Assembly (NCBI RefSeq): GCF_000972845.2
Contig: NC_040018.1
Location: 310,001-374,000, forward strand
Length of the DNA: 64,000 nt
Reading direction: 5' to 3'
Source: Larimichthys crocea
Lineage: Eukaryota; Chordata; Actinopteri; Sciaenidae
The position numbers and the translations under genes are program-made. Of this stretch, positions 1-8,928 are shown piece by piece (positions within the stretch are counted from its first letter, which is position 1; the number at the start of each line of letters is the position of its first letter). Under the pieces are notes generated by a model that was given only the letters and a program-made list of their open reading frames with translations, searched no databases and was not told the DNA's origin.

Positions 1-313
1 TTTGACGTTGGGTATGGTTGCTGGTAGGAAGAACAGAGAAAGAAACAAAAATGGAAAAGGTCTTTTAAACTTGAGTGAATGTAGCTCGTAAAAAATGTTC
101 CTTAACCGCGTAATACTGCATTCACATCACGCGGTCGCTATTTACCAGTTTCTAACCTGTAAATACTCTTCAAGAGGTAATTACAGCAGGGTATTTTATG
201 AAAGCGCAGAGTTGGAGATCAATAATATGTGTGGCAATTTTACCTTAATTTAATGCTAATTTGGATGCACACTTTTCTATGCCTATATGTTGCACTCCTC
301 TTACAATACAATC
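1..313. other. Non-coding, nothing recognised
   Basis: AT-rich single-copy-looking DNA up to the GATA tract. I see no open frame, repeat or regulatory element I can support. Confidence 0.5.

Positions 314-361
<48 letters not shown>
314..361 (+). repeat. (GATA)n microsatellite, about 12 units
   Basis: An uninterrupted ATAG/GATA tetranucleotide run of 48 bp with clean single-copy flanks. It is probably length-polymorphic. A second tract of the same motif class, on the other strand, lies at 46.03 kb. Confidence 0.98.
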
Positions 362-1253
362 GGTAACCACACTCATTATTTCAATTACAACAAGTTAAAA
401 GTTTTTAAACTTATGTACAACAACCATTGAGGTAGATGAGAACAGTGATGACATTATATATGACAAAAACAAGCACAAGTGAATTCACCTTGTTGGATCA
501 TTCAGTTTAAGTTGCAGCAAATTGTTGTTTTTTTGTGTGTTTTGCTGCATGCTAACCAGCAATTTACTTTTTTCTTCTTTTCGAGGAAATGCCAGGGTGA
601 GTCCAAACATCATTTTACAGGAAACACAAGCTTTCTAGCATTCAAATCACTGCCCAGAGTGATAAGGTATTATCAGATGACAACATACAATTTGTGTTTA
701 GCAAATGAGACGCAGAATGGAAAATGTCACTCTCCACGGTGGCTACATTTCCAAAAGCACAGATTCAGCTGAGAAAATAGTGTCATGTGTTGTTGTCATT
801 CATCTTGTATGGTGTGATGTCTGATGCAGGGACTGCCAATAATCATGCCAAACACACATACAGCAAACAATGCCACGTGACCACTTGAAGGACACTTACA
901 GTCTACTTCATACTCTTTTCACACTGTATGTACACTACGGGTTCTTTGCCCTGAGAGTCGTTGAAATAGGAATGTTTGTCATCTCTAAACTCTCATTCAG
1001 CCATAAATAGCAGTCAATTGTAATGACCTTCATACAACCTTGATTATGTTGTGTGATATATATTGACAGTTAAGTGCTGCCTCTTTAATGTTACCTCTTT
1101 AATGTACGTTTCTTTTCCGTTATGTATACATCTGCAGCTGCAACCACATGTTTGGAGGTGAGGCAAAACATGGACTCCATTTTCAATCCTAGTGACTCCA
1201 TTAGGTCTGAACATGGCTCCTCTCTGTTTCGAGAAAAGAGCACCAAATATCCC
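362..1253. other. Non-coding, nothing recognised
   Basis: Contains only short open frames (up to 97 codons, low-complexity F/Q/H-rich translations) with no family resemblance, no start context and no splice signals that I trust. Confidence 0.4.
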
Positions 1254-1320
1254 CATCAATCCATCCATTTTCTGCCTCTCATCCATGTCCAGGTCACGGT
1301 GGCAACAGGCTAAACAAGAT
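1254..1320. repeat. Possible LINE (RTE-like) 3' tail fragment
   Basis: A run of CATCCATCCATTTTCT followed by CCATGTCCAGGTCACGGTGGCAACAGGCTAA-like sequence resembles the short tail of a dispersed fish LINE repeat in which a 'ccatcca...gtccaggtcacgg..gcagcaggcta' block recurs. Only about 65 bp remain, so class and boundaries are uncertain. It is not the mermaid-type repeat seen at 8.4 and 19.2 kb, which lacks the GTCCAGGTCACGG block. Confidence 0.3.
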
Positions 1321-2429
1321 ACCTTTCACAGAAAACCATTTGCTATTTTATCCATAATAGATACTTAAATTTAACTATTACCTCCGGCCTTCAAGGGGCT
1401 GCAGCTGGTGGAGACGTCTGGAAGAGGAATCACAGGTGCTTTCTTCTATTTCAGGTTTTTTTTAATTTATTTATTTATTTTTTATTCTGTAACCCAGGAC
1501 AGCCTGCGAGACTGCTCTGTAGGGATTCACAGAAATGTGTGAATATAATTGTTTTCTAATGAGTTTCCTCTCCCCACTAATTGAGGATCACATTGTCTAT
1601 TACGATCTATGGTCTACACATACCAACATCAGCAAAATGCAGCCACAACTGTCGACTAATGAATTGTATTTTTCCCATAAAACATCCATAATAAACTCGT
1701 AAGCAGTGCAATACATGACCTATGCCTTCAGTTGGACGTCAGTCCGCTGGTTTTCTGCCAGTCTCCATCAGTGTTTCCCCCCGGCCTGAATTTCTTTATG
1801 AGGTATGTCTATTTCTAGACATGCAAGTGTAAACAACAACGCTAAAAATAAAATAGCTCGGTCAATTCAAAAAAAAAAAAAAGAACAGAGGATTGTCTGG
1901 CTGTCCAACATTTCCTTCAGTTTTTATAGCTCCATAGAACAAGAAAAATATGATTGATTAGTTTTCTTCTGACTGTTTTCTCATTGAGGTTCTCAAAGAC
2001 AAGAAGGAAAGACAAGTGCCTGAACTTGAAGAGCATCTAAAATATTAAATCATCTCACAGCATCTTCTATGTACTGTTTCCACCAGGAAGCAGGTATTGT
2101 ATTATTAAGTTTCTTGTCCTGTCAGAGTGATGTGTAGGTTCTCCAGTATGTCTCTTGCTCAGTTTTGTCATGGAATGATTTCCATTTCCTGTAATGTATA
2201 ACACTTTGTTTACGTTTTGCATACACCCAACTTGCAACATGTTTATATTGCTTTTATTCCTTTTGACAAACATGTCAGTGACTTTCTGTTTTAATGTGTT
2301 AAAGACACATATCATACTGTATGTACATATTTAGACATGCCATAAGCGATTTATTCTGCATTCTTTTATATCAATTGCATTTAAACTTGTTGCTCATCCA
2401 GATTAAAAACACAATATGAAAGAATTGTT
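1321..2429. other. Non-coding with small low-complexity tracts
   Basis: Holds a T/ATTT-rich tract at about 1455-1485 and an A homopolymer at about 1869-1882. Open frames are short and unremarkable. Confidence 0.4.
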
Positions 2430-2437
2430 TCTATTAA
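2430..2437. repeat. Left target-site duplication of the hAT element
   Basis: TCTATTAA immediately before the CAGGGG terminus. An identical 8-mer follows the right terminus at 3273-3280. Confidence 0.85.
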
Positions 2438-2451
2438 CAGGGGCGCAGATA

Positions 2452-2484
2452 GTGGGTGTGTCAGGTGTGTCATGACACACCCAC
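2452..2484. repeat. Subterminal hairpin of the hAT element
   Basis: GTGGGTGTGTCA (2452-2463) and its exact reverse complement TGACACACCCAC (2473-2484) are separated by a 9-nt loop. Subterminal repeats of this kind often bind hAT transposase; that role is inferred here. Confidence 0.7.
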
Positions 2485-2804
2485 TTTTGAATGACCGTAG
2501 ATCCGTCCCACCCACTTTTATGTAGCTTAACGTTTTGTTTTTTTTTGTTTGTTTTTTTAAACTTTGTCTTCTTCAAATCTTCTGATTCAAGCATCACGAG
2601 GAAACCAAAATATGAATTAACATAATATTTGGTTTACTGAGGTGTGTGCTGATGTGCATGCGTTGTGTGTAACAACGCGTACGCATCAAGCAAGTGACTC
2701 GTTTGGACTGTGCAGCAAAGAGTGTGGAGTCGTCGTCGACTTTGGTTGCCACGGTTACCAACTGATCACTTGGACAGCTAGCTGCACGTTCAGCACGGCA
2801 TGGC

Positions 2805-2867
2805 ATGATGAGAAGGACAACAAAAAAGCAAAAGACTATTGGGTCATTTTTTCAAAAAGTCACTTCT
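2805..2867 (+). pseudogene. Remnant first coding exon of hAT transposase
   Basis: An ATG-initiated 21-codon reading frame contains the basic/aromatic stretch KKQKTIGSFFQK and runs into an exact splice donor, GTAAGT (2868-2873). N-termini of the type 'K-(K/R)-x-K-x-x-x-S-F-F' are common at the start of hAT transposases related to ZMYM1/TTF-type proteins, where the first exon is short. No BED zinc finger, RNase-H-like DDE core or hATC dimerisation region follows within the element, so no working transposase can be made from this copy. The family placement is mine, from the terminal repeats plus this motif. A longer frame through the donor reaches 3059 but has no family resemblance. The start could also be the second ATG at 2808. 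Confidence 0.5.
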
Positions 2868-3272
2868 GTAAGTAAATTGTACTTTTTAAATATATACTTC
2901 ATCACACCACATTGCATTTCTGAGAGTCTCGAAGCAATGTCCTCTCGTGAAAGTAAAATCGTACGAGGCAAGAGACAAACTTTCGCCTTCTGTCTCCGCG
3001 TAGCCTGTAGCCTACATGTAAATACCTCGTTGGACATTAATAACGTAATGCCGTTTTAATGTTAATCTGACTTTCCTCGCCACGCACGAGCATAGGCCTA
3101 CTGTTTAACAAGGACTGACTAAACGCACGTAGCCCACCCAGTTTCTCAGCATTTTTTAAAACGAGTTTAGCATTTTTGTGAGGGGGTTTCTGTGTGTGAT
3201 GACAGTTAATAATTTGTAATGATTTTCATGAGCTTCGTCCCCCCCAGTTTCTCAAACCTATCTGCGCGCCTG

Positions 3273-3280
3273 TCTATTAA
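3273..3280. repeat. Right target-site duplication of the hAT element
   Basis: TCTATTAA, identical to the left copy. Its last base overlaps the start of the 41-bp tandem duplication. Confidence 0.85.
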
Positions 3281-3361
3281 TATTCTATTAATACTTTGAA
3301 ATGAGGATAAACTCATCTGAATATTCTATTAATACTTTGAAATGAGGATAAACTCATCTGA
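3280..3361. repeat. Perfect 41-bp tandem duplication
   Basis: Two identical 41-bp units (3280-3320, 3321-3361) lie head to tail, each starting ATATTCTATTAATAC and ending AACTCATCTGA. The unit contains TCTATTAA, the same 8-mer as the adjacent hAT target duplication. Absence of any mismatch means either a very young duplication or an assembly artefact. Confidence 0.95.
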
Positions 3362-5819
3362 AGTATGCCATTCCTGGATGAAAAATAAAAAATATATTGA
3401 GCATTTCAAGCAAGAAAAATGTGGCATATCATGTTGACAGAGAGGAATCAGCTCATAATTAAAATTCATGGCACCTCCATTGTTTTTTAGTGCATAATGA
3501 CATGCTTTTATAGTTATAGTAAAGAACCGTGTGTTGGCAAACCCATCAGATAACTTTAGAAAGCTGTATCCTGTTGTGTCATCATCAACAACACAGCTAT
3601 ACAATTTTCAAGGCCAGTAAAGATATACAGTATGTCTGATATACAGGCATACTGCCACTTTGTGGCAGAGGGAATCAATATGTTCCCATTTCAGTCAGCC
3701 CAAAGAGATAAAGGGAAGTATTTCTTGCTAAGTACAAATGGGTGTTGCACTCGATGTAATAATGCTATAATAGTAACTCTGTAATGAAATCTCATACCAG
3801 AAAAATATACACTGTCAATTAAAAGTGATGAAGCCAAGCAGAGATGGAGGAAAGAGTTGGTGTGTGTGCATTTTTTTTCCTTTCCCCGCTGTAGTGTGTA
3901 GCTCTCAGTGTGAATAAATGCGTCTTAGAGGGTGTTTGTTTCCATCCCACTCCTTTAAAGATGCTTTACATAATTGTATTGGTAATTACTGTGTTCTGTA
4001 GGTTTAATCAGGTGCAATCCCAGTTTGCTCAGATTTCTACAGAGTTTAGAGACTTAGGAACAGAGTTTAGGACATGTGGTTCATTCTGCCAAGCTGTGCA
4101 CCAACCAACATGTGTCCCTAATAATAAATAATGCCATTACATTTGGTGAGGACTCATTTCTAACTGGTGAGGAGCACGTTTCACAGCTTCAAAAACAACT
4201 GTTATATTATAGCCTGGAGAAACTTTATTCACTTTATTTTGAGTAGTAGCTTACTAACATTAAATCTATTGAAGTGCACAAAAATGGCTGGGGAACCTTA
4301 AAAAAAGAAAGAAAAAAAACTAACTGTTCTTTTAGCCTAGGCATATTTGGACAGTGGATTTGACATTATGGCTCTGGATAAAAACCTGTTTACCCTTGTT
4401 TTCTAGTAGCAACCCCAGCCAAATGTCAAAGCTGTAGCCAGATACATGAGTTTTTAAAGTTTGCTTCAGGAGTTTAAAGTCTGCTTCAATTGACCTGCAT
4501 ATCCAGAGTCTGTTAGACACATTAAACAGGAGATATTGATGGAAGCAGCAATTGCAGGGGGCCTGGCAGAAGCCCATCAAGCAGAATGCACTGCAAACAG
4601 GTACAATGAGGAGCTGTCTACTTGTCTACTGAGCAATTCTGATCATGATTGGAGGCTCGCAGCATTGATATGGCTCACTTCCTGTTTGTGTCTTTGCTGC
4701 CAACTTTGTCACAGCCAAATGATCCGCAATAAATGACACAAGTGTTCCTGACAGAACTGTTAAAACTATTCACTCACCTAAATAAGGAACTGATTACTGT
4801 GATCTCTCTGGCTGTCTTGCATTGTGACTCATCACATTGTCAGTTATTGTAAATAATGCATGCATCCATACTTCAGAATAGCTCTGGGTAGGTAGGTATG
4901 TTTGTTTTCTCTTTCTTGAAGAAGTTCCTGATTCTCTACTATATGACATAGCCTTACAGCCCTTAGCTCTACAGTACATATCATATCTCAAGCTGGAGTG
5001 TATGCAGACTACAAGTGCTGCAATGTGCTTGATAAAAATAGTGGATAATTGGTGGATATAATTTACATTTTTTTGTCAGTCCCATTTAACCTAGTATATT
5101 CAGCGATATCTTATTCGAGATCAGAAAGCAGATATGACAGCCAAAGATATTCTCACGGAGCACCTCATGAAATATGTTGTTCCAGAGACACTTTATTTTC
5201 AGGGCAGGACTTTTAAAACCGACATCACAGTGTGACAGTGTAAAGAGAGTACAGGGCATCCTCCTCTTGAAAAAGCAAAAGTTCAGCGGAGCACTTTAAT
5301 TGTGCTGAAATGTTGGTGCTCAGCTCAAGGTAGGGACTACATCGCTTGACGCCTGACACAAATTCAGTGTATAGTTGTAGCTTACTAAGTTCATCCCACA
5401 TATGCCTATACACATGGAAACAGAAGCAACATGTGGTGAATATGAAGTGTATTTGGTGGCTAGAAGATGCCAGTTTCGTTGGGCTGCCTGTAATAATTAT
5501 TTTCTCAATTAATCATTTCGGTCTTGTCTCAGAAAGAGGACTTTTTTTATTTAAAGACCACTACTATGGTACAACTATTGCCTAATTTATTTATTGACAT
5601 CATCACTGTAATTGGAGTCAAAACTTGCAATAACTTGACTGATTCTTATTGTGAATGATGGCTGACGTGGAGTAGATGTTGACAAATCTTCTCTAAATAT
5701 CCTAAACCACAAAGAGTTCATCTGCAAAACAGCTTCCAAAAGACAACACACAGCAGTCTGTAAATACTGCACATAAAAAGATTAGCTACATATTGCCAAC
5801 CTCAGGCTATATACTCTCT
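3362..5819. other. Non-coding, single-copy-looking DNA
   Basis: No gene is supported. A perfect small inverted repeat, CTGCCAC-TTT-GTGGCAG, sits at 3652-3668. There is a purine tract at about 4298-4320. Open frames are short (up to 91 codons) and lack start or splice context. Confidence 0.4.
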
Positions 5820-5880
5820 GGTCTTGGTCTTGACTCGGTCTCAGCCTGTGTTGGTCTTTGTCTTGACTTGGTCTCAACCC
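5820..5880 (+). repeat. Degenerate GGTCTT/GGTCTC minisatellite
   Basis: Two imperfect units of about 30 bp, each built from GGTCTTGGTCTTGACT(C/T)GGTCTC-like hexamers. This is a common low-complexity motif in teleost DNA. The short open frames overlapping it on both strands are products of the repeat. Confidence 0.7.
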
Positions 5881-7226
5881 CACAAAGTCTTGCTCATGGC
5901 ACACTGGAACTACTTTCTGTGTGTTGCCCTGATCAAAGACCATTACAAAAGTCTCTCTTGACAAATACTAACATTGTGAAGCTGGCATTGTTCATTTGTG
6001 TGTACACGTGTCAAGTGTTAATTTCAACTCTATGGTAATTTTTTAGGTTGTTTCCCGCATTGGATTGTATCATAATGAACTTCCAAAAGGTTGCTTAGGT
6101 AATCAAGTCTTTAATGCCTCCTGGAAACATTTCCTTCTGGATTTTTATGTGTTTTTGCACTATCCAATCACAATGTAATCACCAAGGACATTTTAATGAC
6201 AGTTGCTATACGGCATAAAGAGGTCAGAGAGATAACCCTAATTGCAGACAATAATAGGGAGCTAAACATCCCCCTGATTTCCCCTCTCATCCCCCTACAC
6301 AATAGGTTTGAGCCTGCAGAGATACACAGTACATCAACTGTGTTAGACTTGGGTTTTTTTGTGATTGTCAGATGAAGCAGAAAAAAAATGTAGCTGTAAT
6401 TGTAAGAATATTTTTTGTACATTCTGTTGGTTTATTTTGTTTTATTGCACACTGTGTGGGTTTTAACAATATACTCTAAAATGCAGGGTCCCCCCACTCT
6501 AACTCAGCATGATGGATCATACCACTGAGTCCTGGTATTATCACAAGTACAGTGAGTAGCCCAAGGGTCACTGCATTATTTGTTGGTTCATGGTCCATAT
6601 ACAGGTTTTATATCTCAGACATCATTCATCCCATTTATGAAACTTTAGGGAAAACGTTGGTCAGTGCTGGCTTTTTGTTAGTATTGTAACCTTAAGCTAG
6701 TGTTAATGCCTAAATCTGGAACATGCAAGCGTGGAAAAAAATACAAAACATGTTCTACTGTTGAAAAGCCAAGTTGTTCTTATGAATTCCCATTAAATGA
6801 TGTATACAACTGGGGACAAAATACTGTAATTAAAAATATATTATTGTACTAAGGTTTGTGATAGGATAATAGCCTCTCCATTATTTGTGTTTATGTGGAG
6901 ATCAGCACAAATCCCCTTATAAATAAACTGCCTTTCCAACAAATCACACCCCTGTGCCCCTGCAGTGATTTTCCATGTAAGGAAGGCTTAACTCTGTGAC
7001 TCTGTGTCTATGGTGTTTTGGATCTTTCTGCCACAAATTCAATTTGAATGCTTCCATAAGGGGTCAAACGTCTTGTGAGAATAAACACGACACACCATGA
7101 AATTAGACTGTAGTTGAAAAAGGCGGAGGTATACTTGGATACAAATTTCTTATTACAGAAGTGTTTGCACACAGATCTGTGTTGTGGCTGACTGGTCTGC
7201 TGCAATATTGAGCAGACAAACACCCC
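5881..7226. other. Non-coding between repeats
   Basis: Apart from the repeat copy at 6281-6430, nothing coding or regulatory is supported. Confidence 0.4.
6281..6430 (+). repeat. Dispersed repeat, copy A
   Basis: Sequence from CCCCTCTCATCCCCCT through GTAAGAATATTTTTTGTAC aligns colinearly by eye with 7227-7372. Shared blocks include CTCTCATC, ACA..AGGTTT, CTGCAG(A/T)GATA, GGGTTT.TTTGT, CAGATGA and AAGAATATTTT. The two copies are well diverged. Both sit upstream of the 7421-7700 element in the same orientation. The family is not identified. Confidence 0.6.
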
Positions 7227-7372
7227 CCCCCTCTCTCATCTCCCTGGTACACAACAGGTTTAGGACTGCAGTGATATCAAGCCTCACGGTGCTAGATTTG
7301 GGTTTATTTGTCGTGATCAGATGACGACAGGAAATGTGGTTTTAAGAATATTTTCTTACACTGTGATGGATT
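7227..7372 (+). repeat. Dispersed repeat, copy B
   Basis: Diverged second copy of the 6281-6430 repeat, preceded by a C9 tract. It lies 50 bp upstream of the 7421-7700 element and may be an outer part of the same larger repeat. Confidence 0.6.
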
Positions 7373-7420
7373 AAATTATCATGGCCTGGATATATGACTA
7401 AGATGATCTTTCTGTAACCC

Positions 7421-7700
7421 TAAAGGATCAATGTGTAGGATTTAGTGGCATCTAGAGATGTAGCTGCCTTATCCTCTCCATCCTAATGTAAAAGGATGGT
7501 GGACCCTATAGAGCCAGTGTTTAGTTTGTCTGTTCTGGAAAACTGTAGAAACATGTGTCCGTAGATATAAAAGACTCATTCTAAGGCAGAAAAACACAAT
7601 GATTCTTATTTTCAGGTGATTATACATCAATGAAAACATAGGTCTGCATATTATATTGCATTTTTGCCATATTCTGTCAGTCTCATTCACTGGACCTTTA
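7421..7700 (+). mobile_element. Short teleost inverted-repeat element (MITE-like)
   Basis: Starts TAAAGGATCAATGTGTAGGA and ends CACTGGACCTTTA. The reverse complement of the end, TAAAGGTCCAGTG, matches the start with two mismatches, giving terminal inverted repeats. Interior blocks such as ATTTAGTGGCATCTAG, AGAGCCAGTGTTTAGTTTGTC, ACTGTAGAAACATG and ATTCTTATTTTCAGGTGATTATACA are ones I know from a high-copy repeat in perciform genomes. There is no transposase coding capacity in 280 bp. No clear target duplication is visible, so the superfamily is not assigned. The 105-codon minus-strand open frame overlapping it is a product of this repeat. Confidence 0.7.
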
Positions 7701-8022
7701 AACCAAATGGTTTGAGCGACTAAAAATAATCCTATAGTCATGGGCATTTTTTGTGGAATGACCATGTTCCACACGACCAATATCACTGCCCCAACACTCT
7801 CTTGTTGTGTTTGGAGAACACTTTGGATATGGCTTCCACAGCAGCAGAGGGAAGGCGTGAAGAGCGAGTGTGCGAGGTTCCTTGGAAACTGCCCAAACTG
7901 CTTGTGTATGCCAGATCAGTGTTTCCAATACATAGACCTTACCTGGGCAACCTGCCCAGGCAAACTTGTTCCCACCTAGGGAGATTCTTTTTAACTCATA
8001 CTCAAATTCACATCACATAATA
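7701..8022. other. Non-coding, possible unidentified repeat
   Basis: Two short overlapping plus-strand open frames have no family resemblance. CAGTGTTTCC at about 7917 resembles the terminus of some fish hAT elements, and an 8-bp perfect hairpin (CCTGGGCA/TGCCCAGG, 7942-7960) follows. No matching second terminus was found. Confidence 0.3.
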
Positions 8023-8928
8023 CAAGTGGTGGAAAATAAATATGTGCATTTACTCAATTACTGTATTTAAGTACAGTTCTGAGGTACTTGTGTTTTTACT
8101 TAAGTATTTTCTGCTAGTTTATACCTATACACGAAAATTCAAAGAGAAATATTATATTTTTACTCTGCTACATTTGTTTGATACTACTTTCCAAATTAAG
8201 ACTAATGCTACAAAATATAAACAACAAATACATTGTGATATGAACATATCAATGAGACTTTATTGATTCCCAGTGGGAAATTTACACCCTAGCCAGCAAA
8301 CTTTTATATTAATTAATAATAAAAAATACTAGCTCCTTACATTGAAGTACACATTATTTCATAAATTATCATAATCCATTAATATAATATTCATTCAGAA
8401 TTATAAAATATACATCCATTCCATTCATTTTCCGTAACTGCTTATCCTTATCAGGATCACGAGGGGGCTGGAGTCGATCTCAGCTGGCATTGAGTGAGAA
8501 GCAGGGTACATCCTGGACAAGTCGCCTGTTCATTACAGGGCTGACACATGAAGACAAACAACCATTCATGCTCACATTCACACCTATGGGCAATTTAGTC
8601 ACAAATTGACCTGCATGTCATTAAACTGTGGGAGTACCCAGAGAGAACCTACACAGGGAAGAGTGTGCAAACAGAAGGAACCAGGAACCTTCATGCTGTG
8701 AAGTGACACTGCTAACCACTGCACCACCAGCAACCCTCAAATTCTCAAATGGGCTATTTTACAAAACCAGTACGTTCATTTTAAGTACTAAAAGTAGATT
8801 TTGATGTTTATACTTTAGCATCAGTCAAATTTTAAATGCGTGACTTTTACTTGTAATGTCATATTTCTACACTGTGGTATTGCTGCTTTTTACGTAAGTT
8901 AAAGATCTAAGTACTTCTTCCAGCACTG
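8023..8928 (+). mobile_element. Teleost inverted-repeat element with AAGTACTT-rich body, split by a nested SINE
   Basis: The left part (8023-8412) opens CAAGTGGTGGAAAATAAA and carries the typical TTTACTCAATTACTGTATTTAAGTACAG block. The right part (8745-8928) carries AAGTACTAAAAGTAGATTTTGATG and CACTGTGGTATTGCTGC, and ends AGTACTTCTTCCAGCACTG. The reverse complement of the end (CAGTGCTGGAAGAAGTAC) mirrors the start, so the termini are inverted. This is a high-copy non-autonomous repeat in percomorph fish that I recognise by sequence; I do not know its superfamily. It is interrupted by a mermaid-type SINE (8413-8735). A stretch at about 8252-8285 (ACTTTATTGATTCCCAGTGGGAAA) resembles a reversed SINE/LINE tail and may be a second nested insertion. 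A truncated copy lies at 19690-19918. Confidence 0.7.
8413..8735 (-). mobile_element. Mermaid/V-SINE-like retroposon, nested
   Basis: In the plus direction it runs from ATCCATTCCATTCATTTTCCGTAACTGCTTATCC, through GAGGGGGCTGGAGTCGAT, CATTCATGCTCACATTCACACCTATGGGCAATTTAG and TGCATGTCATTAAACTGTGGGAGTACCC, to GCTAACCACTGCACCACC. Reversed, this is the order of the fish mermaid-type SINE: 5' GG..GGTGGTGCAGTGGTTAGC head and LINE-related tail. It is almost full length. Its position inside the 8023-8928 element shows that it inserted later. Further copies are at 15719-15895 (plus) and 19234-19439 (minus). Confidence 0.75.

Larger units (their letters stand above)
2438..3272 (+). mobile_element. hAT-family DNA transposon, internally deleted, with intact ends and 8-bp target duplication
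   Basis: The left end reads CAGGGGCGCAGATAG (2438-2452). The right end is CTATCTGCGCGCCTG (3258-3272), whose reverse complement matches the left end at 14 of 15 positions. The element is flanked by identical 8-bp copies of TCTATTAA (2430-2437 and 3273-3280). CAG...CTG termini with 8-bp duplications are the hAT superfamily signature. A subterminal inverted repeat forms a 12-bp stem (2452-2463 with 2473-2484). At 835 bp it is far too short for a full hAT transposase gene, but it keeps what looks like the first coding exon (2805-2867). It is therefore better read as an internally deleted derivative than as an unrelated MITE. The near-identical ends and perfect duplication suggest a fairly recent insertion. 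It would depend on a transposase supplied elsewhere. Confidence 0.85.
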
